This document shows, piece after piece, positions 1-12,303 of a stretch of DNA of 64,000 nucleotides. Source of the DNA: Ulva prolifera. Its lineage: Eukaryota > Chlorophyta > Ulvophyceae > Ulvales > Ulvaceae. The notes beneath the pieces were generated by a model, which had not been told where the DNA came from, did no database searches, and worked only from the letters and a program-made list of their open reading frames with translations. The stretch lies in contig CM041199.1 in the NCBI GenBank assembly GCA_023078555.1, positions 682,001 through 746,000 of the forward strand. Reading direction: 5' to 3'. Each line of letters starts with the position of its first letter. Within the stretch, counting starts at the first letter, position 1. The position numbers and the translations under genes are program-made.

Positions 1-2690
1 GCTGTGCCCTGTGCCTCTCCCAAGAGGATTCCTTTCAACCCGGATATGTAGCTACAGGCCCAGCGAAATTTCAGCGGTCGCGTCTGGATATGATCAAGAT
101 GTAGTGTGTTTTGGCATAGACTGGCTGGATCTCTGGCTGCAGCCAGGGCTTCTGCTACAGCACTGTCAGCGGGCATGGTCAACGGTCCATGTGCTCATTC
201 TGGAACCAGGAACAGTGGAGCCTTGGTGTTTGACAACAGAAAATGTACTCAACGTTTGCTGTGGATGGTCCGAACTGCTGCACATGCCATTGTCGCCGTT
301 GTCGCGGGCGTGTCCGAGCGCCCTTGGCTGGGCTAGCTCTCGCTGCGGTGCCACTTGTTGGGCGATTCCCATTCTCGGAGCACATAAGACCAGTCCAAAG
401 CCGTCGTTGAGCATGCTGCGAAATCATACCCGTGCTCACACTGTCGCTTGCTAAAAGCTCCCTTCTCACGGAATGATACGTGATGCCTCCACCTGCGACT
501 GCAACAACCACACTGGAGTTGAGGCATGCTGCATGGCACCATTGATTCTGGGTGAAGCTCACCACATGTTGTATGATGTGTTGCCATGCCACGTCCCGCC
601 TGCGTTACTGCGAGTGCGGTCCAGCATATAGTTTGCCACGTAGCTGCCACTGTTTCACCTGAAAGGGCTATTGAGGTGAACAGGCTGTGATTCGATGAAT
701 CTGCCTGGCAGGACATTCAGCTCTGCCCGAGTTCGGTAGGCTATGTGCAGGCGGGTCGACATCGTGCAGCTCATGATGGGCAGGCTGAGCACACGTTCCG
801 GTACTGGCTGCTTTGGCTATCGGAAACCCGAGGTATAGACAATGGAGGATAGCAGGCAGAGGTTTCGCGTATGAGGTTGTGCCACAACCAAATTGACATG
901 TTGGCGACGTCACGATCAGCATGAAGAGATCTGGTGAGAGCGACTGTCAGCAGTCCCTGGTCCAAGAATCTAAATGTCGGTTCTGTCGCCACACGGCATC
1001 TTCTCGATTTCTTCGCTCGACGGTGCGTGAAGTGACACCTTCCCGGGCGACTGCAGTGGTCATGTGTTCCGTGTGCAGATCGACATGTGCTGCTGTGAAC
1101 GCCCTTGACTGACCTCAGACACCTTGTCTGCGTGCCGTGGCCATGACGGACTGCAGCTGCTGAGCAGGACGCGTATACCGGCCGAAGGGTGCCTGTGAGT
1201 GGCGCTGCTGCATGTGTGCGGGAGCTGCTTGGAGAGAAATTCTTGCGCTTTGCCTGTTTACACCGCTCAATCTTCTGTGAGTATGCACATAGCCGCAGTT
1301 TCGCAACCGTCGGCGCTGAATCTTGAGCTAGCTATTGCTAGTCAGCTATATATATGGTGCACATGGCCACGGTGAGTGAACCGCATGGCGCCGGGAGGCC
1401 TGACCCAGGCTGTCTGCATATGAGTATTGCAAGGACAAAGCCAGAGAGGCAGGTAGCATCGTAGGCATCTGATGTTTTCGTGCGGTGTGCTGTGTCACAG
1501 TTCAAAGTGCTGCAGTGTTGCATGCGCAGCTGCCCCTACTAGTAACGCACGTGCACTACTGGATGTTTCAAGATTGATTGGGTGTTACAGATAAGACGCT
1601 AAGCAACAGCATAAGCATTTCTATCCAGCACGCACACAGCCACACTGCAGCAGCGCTGAGAGTTTGCACCCCAGCCTGGCAAGACCAGCGCGTGCGACCT
1701 GCCATGGCGACCATGCGCATGCAGTCCCTGCTCATGCGAATTAATTTAATATTGATTCTCAGTAATTGATCAACTCACAGGCCCTGACTTCCAATACACC
1801 TCAGCGCTACCCCACTGCAATGACACAGACAGCAAGCGCATCGCCCGGGGCCCCATGGCCATGGGAACTGCACCCACGGGCCGTTTGGGATGCGCCCGCT
1901 CGCGGCAGCCACACCCCCCGGCTGGCCGAAACAAGTACCACATGGAAACACTGCAAAGGCGGGGGCCACGGGGCCCACTTCAGACTGGCATCGGCACCCA
2001 GAGCCTGGGCCAGGGTTGCAAGGCGAATTTGAAGATGGTGCGGACGGCGTAGATCCCTGGCCGCACCCTGTGGCTGAAGGGGTGTGGCCAGGATTTCCAC
2101 CGTCCGTCTGTGGCCACACTAGCGGGGATGCTAGCCCTGAAGAGCCCCACGCAAAGTGCGCCTACTTCCTGCACGTACGGCAGCGTATATTGTATCAGCG
2201 TATGATGCATGCTAGCCAAGGAGGTCGAGCGCCTTGAGGCATTTGCTCATCCGAGTCGCGATGAGCTACAGCCACTGGCACCCCAGTGCTAGTCAACTGC
2301 TGGAGGGCGACATCATGCATATGTGGGCGTCCATGCAGCAGGAGGCAGCTCCGGCCGCCTACACGATCCGGGCCGGCGGGTCTGTGGCCTGAAATCAGTT
2401 GGGACAGCAGCGTGGGGCTGTGTTACAAGTACAACCCAGGGTCCAATGGGTTGAGGACGGATTAAAAGCTACCTCCTCCGTTTCAGGAGGTCGTGCGTTC
2501 GATTCTGCGTGCGCTTTGGGGAATCGAAACGGCCGTACGTGACCACCTCGCTTAGCACAGGAGGAGGCCCTGTGATTTGCGTACGGTCGTCTGAGGGGGG
2601 TTTCCAGGTGGTTTACCCCTTCGGCATATGTGGTCCCGTTAATTCGGAGTTGTCAATGTCCAATAGGATACGGCTCAGTAAATTCAGATT
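1..2690. other. Gene-poor stretch, no supported gene
   Basis: Only short open frames overlap one another on both strands here, none with a recognisable domain or a consistent set of splice sites. Near 2470-2520 a stem of seven pairs with a seven-base loop is followed by a TTCGATTC-like motif, which recalls a tRNA-derived element, but the flanking arms do not pair. A short match to the repeat family with inverted ends lies at about 1434-1460. Nothing else can be supported. Confidence 0.5.
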
Positions 2691-2699
2691 TACTTTACT

Positions 2700-3457
2700 T
2701 TACAAGGACAAAGGCAGCAAGGCGGGCAGCACTGCGAAAGAAGCAAACAGACGAAGCAAACACACAGACACCCACGCACGCGACACCCACCACGCCCAAA
2801 AAAAAAATCCCCTCACCGGCGCAGCAAAAGACACAGATCCGCAGACCGCCAAGCACACACCCACACACCCACAAACCCAAACCCACACACGCACGCACAG
2901 ACCCCACGGCCAACACACAACATCACAACTCGCGGGCCGGGCGCCGTCCGAGGCTCGGACGCGCTGGTAGGCGGCGTGTGCTGCCGCGGCCGTGTGCCCC
3001 GGCCCCCGAACACGGCGCGCCTCGGGCGTGCCGCGTTCCGGGTGGGTCCGCGGATGGGGGCGCCCCCGTGTGTGTTGTTCCGGCGTCCGGGGCTGGCCTG
3101 ATCGGGGCGTTGGGGCGGGGGTCCTGGGGGCCCCCGGCGGCTTCCGTGTGGGGCCGGCGCCGGCCAGGCCGCTGCATGGGGCTGCTGCTGCCGCGCGGGC
3201 GGCGGGGTCGTGTTGCGTGTTGGTGTGTGGGTGTGTGTGTTGGGGGTTGGGTGTGGGCCGCGTGCGGGTGCGTGGGTGCGTGGGTCGGGTGTCAGTGTGT
3301 GGTTCGTGTGGTGGTGTGTGGGAGCGTGGGGGTGTGTGTGTGCTTGTTGTGCCTTGGCGTTGGCTGTGGCTCTCCTGCTGCGTGCGCATTGCGTTTCTTG
3401 TGCTCTCCCTTTTGGTCCTGGCGGTGCTACCTGCCCCTCCGGCTTTTTCCTTTGTAA
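2700..3457. mobile_element. Non-autonomous element with inverted ends, copy 1 (MITE-like)
   Basis: The left end begins ACAAGGACAAAGGCAGCAAG and the right end, read on the opposite strand, begins ACAAAGGAAAAAGCCGGAGG. Both continue into a GCAGCACTGCG / GTAGCACCGCC block, so the ends are imperfect inverted repeats of about 40 bases. The interior is CA-rich on the left and GT-rich on the right and codes for nothing recognisable. The last 80 or so bases recur almost unchanged at the right end of the copy at 10259-10537. No clear target-site duplication is seen. A non-autonomous DNA transposon is my inference; a SINE or a simple foldback repeat remains possible. Confidence 0.5.
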
Positions 3458-4463
3458 CACAACATCACAACCACCAACACCACAACGCCCGCCGCCGTAC
3501 GACAGGGCCAAACCCAACACACTGCTGCGTGGGGCTGTGTGGGGGCCGGGCCCGAATTGGAACCCGAAGCCGGGGGCCGCACAAGATCTCTGCACGGCCG
3601 TGCTCTCAAGCATCCTGCATGCATGAGCAAGTCTCGTGGATCTCGGCGCACGGGCAACTCTGCGGCAACGCACCCGGCCGGGTTTCCCACGGGATCAGGT
3701 GGATTCGCAAGTGCCTCCACGGAGGCGTGCGGTGCTGCTTATGTTGCTGTCCATGCATGGTGCACAGGCCCACGGGTGGGTCCAGGAGTCGGATACCCGC
3801 TGCGTAGCTAGCGGACCTGGATCCGGCGCCGAATATAGCTGTAGCCGTGGATGTAGCCGGATCCAGCTAGCGCGACGGAGGCGGCACGCGCACGATGATG
3901 CAGCAGCAGGCCTCGAATAGATCTGCCATTCGCCTTTGCGTTCAATAAGTTATGGGCGTGTGTAAGTCGTTGTGGGCGCTTGAATTGCACTTGGGACCGA
4001 GTGTGGCTGGTTTGGTGGTTGGAATTCTTCGAAGAGGTCTTGCGTTGCCTGCGGTTCTCGCTGTACTGGCCGCCTCGCCGCCTTGGTCCTGGTGACACGG
4101 CCGCCGCCGTCAGCAGGCCAGTGTGCACAATGGGACCGATCGCCAGTGAGTGCACCGTCCGAGGCGATCTCTTATGGCACATGCATGGATGCTGCATGCC
4201 CTGGTACGTGCGAGCCCACCCGCGGCAGCGCGGCGGCGCGGCATCATTCAGAATGTTGAATCCTTTCATTCGACTGTTCACCTGTGAACGGCAGCTAGCG
4301 GTAGCGCCGCGTTCAACTGCCCACCGCGTGTGTTTTGACAAGACAAAGGTTTGTCTGTCAATATTGCAAGCCGGAGAGGCAGGTAGCGCCGCAGAGTCTG
4401 CGACCTCGCCTGCACGACGCGAAAAGGATCGCCACACATGGAAGCAATTGAAAGCACACACAC

Positions 4464-4533
4464 ATTGCGGCTGACGCTCACACACATGCAAGCACAAACA
4501 CATTGTGGCTGACGTCGACGCTCACACACATGC
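4464..4533. repeat. Tandem duplication of about 35 bases
   Basis: A unit containing CACATTGCGGCTGACG, then GCTCACACACATGC and a run of AGCACA, occurs twice in a row. The second copy differs by a few substitutions and a six-base insertion (GTCGAC). It lies in gene-poor DNA about 75 bases downstream of another short match to the repeat family with inverted ends (about 4365-4400). Confidence 0.6.
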
Positions 4534-5082
4534 GAGCAACCGCCGGTACAGGACAACCACCGCCGCGTATACTGTACCACCGCGTACTGCGCAGTACGTA
4601 CACGCATGCGCATGTGTGTGTTACAAGTTGCTGCGGGACTGCGGCACGTGCGCTGCCGTAGTTTAATCAGCGTAGCGTTGTCATGTGTGTGCCTGGCTGT
4701 TGGCTCGGAAGAGATGCCTTTGTTGTGCTTGTGTGTTCCCGTATACTCTTCTGTCACCACTGTTAGAATTCTTAAGGACAAAGTTGGAGAGGACGGTAGC
4801 GCCGCCGCAGAGCAACGCACAAACGCCACCGTGACGTGGCACTCCGTATGTGCGTGTCGCCCTGCGCTGCTGCGCATGCAGTGCAACTTGTCCACTGCTC
4901 GGCGAGCTCGCATCAGAGCTGCCTGAAACAGTGTTGTGCTCGTCTGAGTTCGTGCCCTTGAGGTGATGTTTCACTCGTCTAGACGCCGGCAACCCACGCA
5001 TGGACCACTGATCAACGAGCGCGCAGTATACGTAGAAGCTGTTTGCAGCTGCAGTGTCAAGCTTGAGCCACTTGCAACGAAT

Positions 5083-5226
5083 CACTGATGGCATATATAC
5101 TACACTTAATTATACTTCCTCGAGCACTCCCGACAGATATGTAGATGTATATGCAAGCAGTCACAAGTGCTACACATCTGTCGGGAGTGCTGGAGGTAGT
5201 ATAAGTGTAGTATATATGCCATCAGT
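5083..5226. repeat. Long near-perfect hairpin (foldback or precursor-like)
   Basis: Bases 5083-5144 and 5170-5226 are inverted copies of each other: CACTGATGGCATATATACTA reappears as its reverse complement at the far end, and GCACTCCCGACAGAT matches ATCTGTCGGGAGTGC near the loop. The arms differ by a few substitutions and a short length difference, and the loop is about 25 bases. A transcript would fold into a stem of more than 50 pairs. This could be a small foldback transposon or a small-RNA precursor; sequence alone does not decide. Confidence 0.7.
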
Positions 5227-5911
5227 GCCTGACTGCTCCGGTGCCTGACTCCATGCACGTGCGCTGGCGCGCGCCAGCGCAAGTTGCAACGTTGTACGTG
5301 CGGATTACGTTGGTGCTCGCTGACACGAGCCAAATCGGCATTGCAGTGCACTGCCTATTGAGATATTGAGATTGTACTGTCACACGGTGCGTGCAGTCTG
5401 TAGGGTGCGTAGGCCTGGGCCCAGCCGGGGCGCTCTGCGGGCGCCGGAAATAGACACATGCATGCATGCATAGCCTACACGGCCCTGTCGGCACGGCGCA
5501 GCCACAGCCCGAGCCGCGAATTCGAGGCGTACACATACGTACCCGTTCACCACTTCCGCAACCCTGCATGTGTCATGGCCACCTACAGGAAATGCGCGCA
5601 AGATACCGCCTGTGCACAGGTGTGGTGTGGCCGCGGGAGCGGGGGAAAATGCATTATAGTATTATAACATATGTTTACCCGGATCATGATCTGTCAAATC
5701 CCCGCACACTTTCCAAATCCCCGCACACATTCCGGGACTAGTGGAGCTCCAGCGGATCATCCGGACAGGGGCCTCACAGGCATGCTGTAAAGGTACAGTA
5801 CATCTGTGCTTGACTAGTACTACATGGCGGCCTCACGCACACGCGTGCATACGCATGCGCCGGGTAAGCATATCTCGGGCGGAGAAGCACGCCATGGCCA
5901 TGCTTTTACAA

Positions 5912-5973
5912 TTTCAAAGAGTGAACGGGAGAAGACAAACACCAAAACCGAATCTCGTCCGAAGCAACAGCAA
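5912..5973 (-). repeat. Dispersed 60-base repeat, copy 1
   Basis: Read on the minus strand this segment carries ACGAGATTCGGTTTTGGTG followed by GTCTTCTCCCGTTCACTCTT. Two further copies lie on the plus strand at 18842-18900 and 38338-38402. The block TTCTCCCGTTCACTCTT is the same in all three. It has no coding sense and no recognised family. Confidence 0.6.
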
Positions 5974-8284
5974 CACATACACACAAGATCACACTGCAAC
6001 CGCACCCACACAGTCCGCCTGGATCGCGTCGTCCAGGCCTGCCTCATACCGCACGCCATGCTTGGTGAGTGGAAGGAGGTGATCCATCACAACCGGTGGA
6101 CACCCCATCACTCTGCGGTCTAGGGCGATGGCGCCAGCGATGTGAGGTTCCCATGCACTGGGCTGTGGGGTACAAGGACAAAGACGGAGGGGTTCTGTAA
6201 AGACTGTTAGTTAAGAGACATGGAGTGTGAGATCTGTCTTCTACCCTTTAATTATAAGGTCCAGCTGCTTATATATATTATAAGACAGCCTGTGTACGAC
6301 ACCTGCCACAGCCAGCCCTGGAATGTGCCTGCAATGTGCGTGTAATGTCCCCGAATGCGGCAGCGGGGCAAACGTGTGTCCGGCATGTACACTGCCGCAT
6401 GCCTACCATTCTTGTAGTGCAGCTCAGCCCACTGTTCCCCGTACACACCAGAGTCTTCCATCGCGTAAGCCATGCTTGGCTGATATAAGCACTCTTTCTA
6501 GATATCTCTAGACTCGTGCTTCTAGATGGCCCGCCCTGCTGACGAAAGACGGTCTGGCGACCACTGTTGACAGTGCCCCGTGCTGTCAGCCACAAGCTTG
6601 CATGCTGACGGGACATTCCGGAGGCTTCCAGAATACTCTAGCTCATGCATGTCCATGCCTTGTGACGTATCGTCACAGGTTCCCATGCACTGGGCTCTGT
6701 ACCTACCTTCACAGGCAGCGAGCACGTCGTCGTGGGAGTGGCTGCGTGCACTGACATGCATGCCAAATGTACCCACGTGCATGTGAGTGCGCCCACAGGC
6801 GTGGCCGCCGAAGCAGTTCACGTGCTGCCCCGGATGACTTGTGTGGAGAATTCACCTATACTCGGAACAGTCGATCGGCACTGCGCACATATATAGGCAT
6901 GCTGCTGCCTTGTCGGCCACCTGTCGCTGCCTGATACGGATACTGTACAGCAAGCGGTTTGTCTGCGGATTGAGTGGCGATGTGCATGTGCGCGCCACGT
7001 TGCCGCCGCGGCAGCGAAAGCCAGAATTGCGCTAATGTGATCGCACGGTCCGTCAGCGAGATCCCCTGCAGCGCCAATTTACGGGCGTGCTGATGGCACA
7101 CTGTCCCGACTCATGTCAAGCGCCTAGTTCCAGCCGCACATCGTGGCGAAACACTAACCTAACACCATACCCGAAAGCGCCGAGGCAGCCTGCGATGGAG
7201 CTTGAATGCAACAGAGTTTGGCTGTTGCTGTCGCGGGTGTGCTCGTCAATGGTGGACTGTGGCGAGCCCTCCCCGTCACTGTTTCGGAACATAGCATGAC
7301 GCACACTGTGCCAAGCACCCTAAGTCCGTTTTCGCTGACTCCAAGAGACGGCGAGGCGTGGATGATGCTGCTGCATGCAACACACACGTGTGGGGTGATC
7401 GTGCGCTGCGTTGTGTAGAATGACTCTCTTATGAAGTTGCGCTCAGGGCAAGTCTCGGACTACACTGCCTCTACTCTGCCATTGTCATCACTGAGCAAGT
7501 CGTCGAGTGCCGCATCATTTCGCCACGACCGGTGTCCCTGCACACCTGCGTATATTCTTAGTCTGGCATGCTCGCAGTTTCCGCAACATTGACCTCTCTG
7601 CAAGCTCTCGCTGTAGCCTAGGTACGCGTAGGCTGAAGCTCGAAAGACTCCAGTGTTTTGACGTTGCGCTTGGTTCCGACGTGGTGACAAAGCTCCTCGG
7701 CGTTGGTTCCTGCACACAGCTCGACAGAAGGGCACCTCCACGGCACTCTGGCTCGTGCCAACGGCGCTATCGATCTCATCGTGATTGGTATGATTCTTAG
7801 CGATTACATTGGATTATTTTGGGGCAAAAGTATGCTCCCGGGAGCATGTGCGTACCATGCGTATATTGTTGCGCCTGCAGCAGGTCACATCACGCTAGCG
7901 TCGGTCAATTACGCTGAGCACTTCGCTAGCCCTTGATCTGGACCGCCCCCGGCCTTAGTTCTCGTCACAGTGAAATGCCTTCAGATTGCTGCTGTATCTG
8001 CCCTGCAATTCGCAAACACGATGCGGGCGGCTCTCGTGCTCTTTCGGCACTGTTGCGGCCTGAATGTGTCAAGCTGCTTCAAATCGCGAGCCAACTACTC
8101 TGTTGTGCATCGAATACTCTGTTCTGATAGCTCTACATCGTCGCACTTGCGCATGCGTGCAGGCACAGGGGCTGGGCATGAAGCGTGGCAATTGCAACAC
8201 ATGCCGTTGATCGAGAGCAAGATGCGCCAGACAAGGTCATAATCTCGAATTCGGTTCAAATTCCGCTCAAGTCAATCGATATTC

Positions 8285-9232
8285 ATGGACGTGTGGTACA
8301 ACTATGATGATCATCTCCCAGGCCCACTGCCTTACACTCGCGCCAGTGACCGGGCGCTAGTAGAACACCAGATGCAGCTTTCAAATCGGCATCCGCACCC
8401 GAATGACTTTGCAATGCACTCAAATGGAGCTCACTTCGGTAACTGGTCCATGGCGGGAACAGCGCACCACCCCATGCCCAGGCATAATTCAGGGCCTGCC
8501 GACGACCACCATGAACTCACACAGGCTCCAAGCTATCATTGCGACCATCTGAACGGTGCAGCAGAAGCGCTGGCAAACGACTATCGGCAGCAAGCCGAAG
8601 CCTACGCCTCTTCCGGCAGATTCCCCGACGTAGGCTCGTCCTCAGTCCCCATTCACTGCTCTGGGCATGGCCCCACACAGCTCCCATGGGACGCAGGCCA
8701 CGGAGGGCTCCAGCAGCCCTCGCCGCCATCAAATCCTCTATTCCTCCCCACCATCATGGAAAGAGCGGCTCACCGGCGCTCTGCGGGTGCTAGCAGCGTA
8801 TCTTCCCAGCGGTTCAGCCATGCTTCCGGCAGTGCGCCTCAGTATGGGCACCATGCCGGCAGCGCCGCACCATACCTTCCATCGTCAGCGTCAGCTCACA
8901 GCTTGCACACCCAGGCATTCCAGAACACTGCTCAACCTCCATGCACTCCCGCTGGCTGCCGCATGCCACCCAGTGGGCGCTGGTCGTTCTCGGGGTCGGA
9001 AGGGCCTGTCTCGGGGAAGCAGGACAGCGCCGCTTGCAGGCCGCCGGCTGCAGACTTCACTACAGCATCATCCTCAGGCCACACAGCTCGACAGGACTCC
9101 CAGCGAAGCCATCAGGGAGAATGCAGGAGCGGTCAGGTCTCTGACATGGCAAGGTATGCCCTGGGTCCCCAGGTCTTGGGCACGCCTTGCGTGCATTGTG
9201 CACTCGCATCTTCGACTGGACGCAGCCTGTAG
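8285..9232 (+). CDS. Hypothetical disordered protein, 315 residues
   Basis: This is an uninterrupted frame of 315 codons from ATG to TAG, clearly longer than the overlapping frames around it. The predicted protein is rich in Ser, His, Ala, Gly, Pro and Gln, with no membrane segment, no signal peptide and no domain I recognise; it would be largely disordered. The N-terminal third contains several Asp-His and His-Pro pairs. No splice sites are needed to keep it open, though an upstream or downstream exon cannot be excluded. Because GC-rich DNA yields long chance frames, it may not be a gene; transcript evidence would be decisive. It stands alone in a gene-poor stretch. Confidence 0.4.
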   Translation: MDVWYNYDDHLPGPLPYTRASDRALVEHQMQLSNRHPHPNDFAMHSNGAHFGNWSMAGTAHHPMPRHNSGPADDHHELTQAPSYHCDHLNGAAEALANDYRQQAEAYASSGRFPDVGSSSVPIHCSGHGPTQLPWDAGHGGLQQPSPPSNPLFLPTIMERAAHRRSAGASSVSSQRFSHASGSAPQYGHHAGSAAPYLPSSASAHSLHTQAFQNTAQPPCTPAGCRMPPSGRWSFSGSEGPVSGKQDSAACRPPAADFTTASSSGHTARQDSQRSHQGECRSGQVSDMARYALGPQVLGTPCVHCALASSTGRSL

Positions 9233-9574
9233 ACACATGTGCGTCCACTCTGGCTGCCAGGACATCTTAATTATCCTGATCATCCCCTACAGTAGGCACA
9301 CATACACTTGCATGTGCCCCACACCTGTCCGAGCTCCTGCTGCGTAAGCCCATCTCCTGTAGCCATTCACCACCAAGCAGCAACGCCGATCCTCGTTGGT
9401 GCTCGTCCACTGCCTGCACAGAGCGAAGGTAATGGGTGAAACACACGCGCAAGAGTCTCCACGGTTTCACGCGCATGCATGCCTGGCCACAAGTCCAAGC
9501 ACAACAGGAGCAGCAGCGTGTGCGAGGTAGGAGGTGGGCGTGTCCAGCGCAGGACACCAGCCATGCCAGCAGCT

Positions 9575-9622
9575 CACTACACCTGTATCACAAGTCGTTC
9601 ACACCTGTATCACAAGTCATAC
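9575..9622. repeat. Short direct repeat
   Basis: The block CACACCTGTATCACAAGTC occurs twice with a period of 23 bases. It lies downstream of the 315-residue open frame. No function is suggested. Confidence 0.6.
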
Positions 9623-10258
9623 AGTCAGCCGTGACTCGTTGCTCTCCGCTCATGCACTCATGCTGCACGAGGGCATGAGGGCATGAGCGCATCGCGTTGT
9701 GGGGAGATGAGCTGTTGCACAACACGCCCCGCTGTCAGCTTCCGGTAGTTCGGATGTCCTGAAGTACTGTCTTGGCTGCTTAACAGATGGTCGTACAGGC
9801 TGACGGGTGTGCCCACCCGTTCACCTCCCCCCTGCCAGTCTCAGGTCCATGCATACTCACCTGCATGCTCACAATCCCAAGCAACGGTGCACCAGATTGC
9901 CGAAAGCCATGGGCCAAGTGTGGTAGTTGGTGCTTGGAGTGCTTGTTCCCCCGCAGACACCTCACAAACAGCAGCAGAGAACGTCAACGACACGCCATGG
10001 TTTGGCCTGCCCACGCGACACCAGTGTCGATGTGCTTCACAGACGTGCCACGCATGGCCGATCAGGAGGGTTTGAATGCGGCAACGACTCGCTGAGAATC
10101 GGTGTCCAGTTGGTGCCCGGTGCCCTCGGAAGGCCTTCCCTGTCGCAGGACCAGCTTCAGCATGCAGACAGTACCTAGACAGCGCAAGTGCGTGATTTTC
10201 TTACGCAAAGTCCACAGATTTATCCTTGAGCAACAATCGGCGACGTGGTGCTGTGTTC

Positions 10259-10537
10259 CACGGATCAAGGGGGCGAGGCGGGCACCGCCAAGACACCTGT
10301 GCCACAGTGTGTGCGTGTGCCACTGCTACGAGGGCCGCAGGCACTGGTGGCCTGTCGTTCTTGTGTGGGTGTGTGTTACACGGACAACCGCGAGCAACAA
10401 CCAGAGGAACCGCACACCCACGCAACCAGCCCCACGCAGCACACATCAGCATACCCTGCTGCGTTCGCGTTGCGTTGTTCGTGCTCTCCCTTTTGGTCCT
10501 AGCGGTGCTACCGGCCCCTCCGGCTTTTTCCTTTGTG
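10259..10537. mobile_element. Non-autonomous element with inverted ends, copy 2
   Basis: The left end has GGGGGCGAGGCGGGCACCGCC and the right end GCGGTGCTACCGGCCCCTCC followed by GGCTTTTTCCTTTGT, an inverted match to the left. The right 80 or so bases are nearly identical to those of the copy at 2700-3457, including GTGCTCTCCCTTTTGGTCCT. The interior is short, about 180 bases, and non-coding, so this looks like an internally shortened relative. It sits in a gene-poor stretch (9233-12258) where I see nothing else to annotate. Confidence 0.5.
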
Positions 10538-12303
10538 ACACACATCAGCACACCCACGCAACCGCAACACTCGCCACAGCCACACAGTGCGGGCAATTGC
10601 AATGTGCATGAGCGTATGCAGGCAATCTCCACTGCCTGGTCCTCCGCAGAGAACATCTGCAGTGCAGTGCCAAGCGTGTATGTGCATGGAGACTTGCAGC
10701 TGGTGCATGTGTGGTGGCTGAGTGCAGCAGGAGGGCATGACTGCTGTGCACAGCACGCACAGCACGCACAGCACAGCACAGCAGCCACACAGTGTGCATC
10801 ACATATTGCGCAGATGTGTCAGCTCCATTACTGTTGCCCTGGTCTCCTGTCATCCTTTCTGTGTCCAGTAGCTGTTAGCTCAGCTTAGTATATCTCTCCA
10901 GAGGCACCAGCTATTGTGTGCATGTGTGAGGCGCTGCAGTGGTGCTGCAGTGAGTGCAGTTTGGTTGGGAAGCTGCTGTGGGTCCAGCCTTGTGCGTTTG
11001 TCATTTGGTTGTCATTTGCGGGGTTGGGGTTGTTCATTGCACTAGCAGCTGGGGTGGACACAGCCATCGCTGCCCATCTGCGGGGCACCTGCCTGGCTGT
11101 TGGCCCTGGCCCGGCACTCTCTGCTAGTGTTACGTGCAGATTACACATCGCTCCCCCCCCCTTGAATGTGGTTATCACCTGTCAGCATATCCTTGACCTG
11201 CAACTCGGGGAATTTCGCAATCGCTGGCAGAAGCCGCATGCATATAGAACACGACCGTCGCAGGCGGGTCCACATGCATGACCCTTTCAAAGAACGGGTT
11301 GTCCTCGTGATAATCCTTGAGTCACATGCATGGCGCAGGAGCCGCTGAGCGGCATGCCTACATGTTTGCGTTGCTGGTACACGCCTGGTCGACAGCCAAC
11401 AGACAAGCGCAGCCACACGCTCTGATACACGCGGTGGATCATCCAGCTGCACATGTAATGCTCACAGTGGAAGAAATGCGTTGTAACGGAGACTAGTGCA
11501 ACCACGTCGAATGTCTGAGACGAGGAGTAGCACGAATCTCGAGCGTCGAACGTGGCGCTCGGGGTGCAGCGTCCGTCACGAGTTCTGCGATCGTAGCTCC
11601 AAGGCCAGGAGTGACAGCATCCTGCAGCAGGCTGCTCGGTGAGCATCAGGAGCCATGGCAGCTTCCTTGTAGGGCAGGCCAGCTGCGGCTAGCTAGAAGC
11701 GGTGGCCTTGAAAAGTGATCTTGAGCCTGCAACAGTTTCACAACATCAGTTGCGAGCACGCCGGAAATAATGGCACACAGACAAAGCGAGCATGGTGGTG
11801 GTCATGGTGGTGGTTGCACGCATGTTTGCGATTCTGTTGTGTGGGGTAGAGATTGTTTTGGTGTCTGAGTGTGTGGGTGTCTGCACGGGGAGTCTGCCTG
11901 GGGAGTGGCAGAGCTGCCTGGAAGGTGGCCTTGGAGGTGTCCTATGACAGGTGACAGCTGTGGGGTGTGGCTTCTAAGTCGGAGAGGCCGGTGGCACCGC
12001 GAGGGCAATGCAATGCATGCAATGCACGTGCATACCAATGCCACCAACGCAACGCCCTCGGTCCTCTGGCAATCACTGGCCAGGCCGCCAGGGGCTTGCT
12101 GGCATCTTCGCATGTCAACATAACACATGTTACATGTACATGTGCTGTGTTACATGTACATAACTGTACACGCCATTGGTGCATTACGACTGCTCTTAGC
12201 CTCGCAATCCTAAGCAATCCTAATCCTCACGTCCCCACAGCCTCACAGTTGAGTGTGAAGCATCGCAGCTCATGGTATCAGCCATAGAGTAACAGCAGCT
12301 TCG

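Noticed and set aside
2440-2520. tRNA-like stretch with a stem of seven pairs and a TTCGATTC motif
   Set aside because: The T-arm bases do not pair and no acceptor stem is found, so it is not a tRNA gene.
2860-3380. Long frames in all six phases over CA/GT-rich DNA
   Set aside because: They result from low-complexity composition inside the element with inverted ends, giving repetitive Thr/His/Pro or Val/Cys/Gly peptides.
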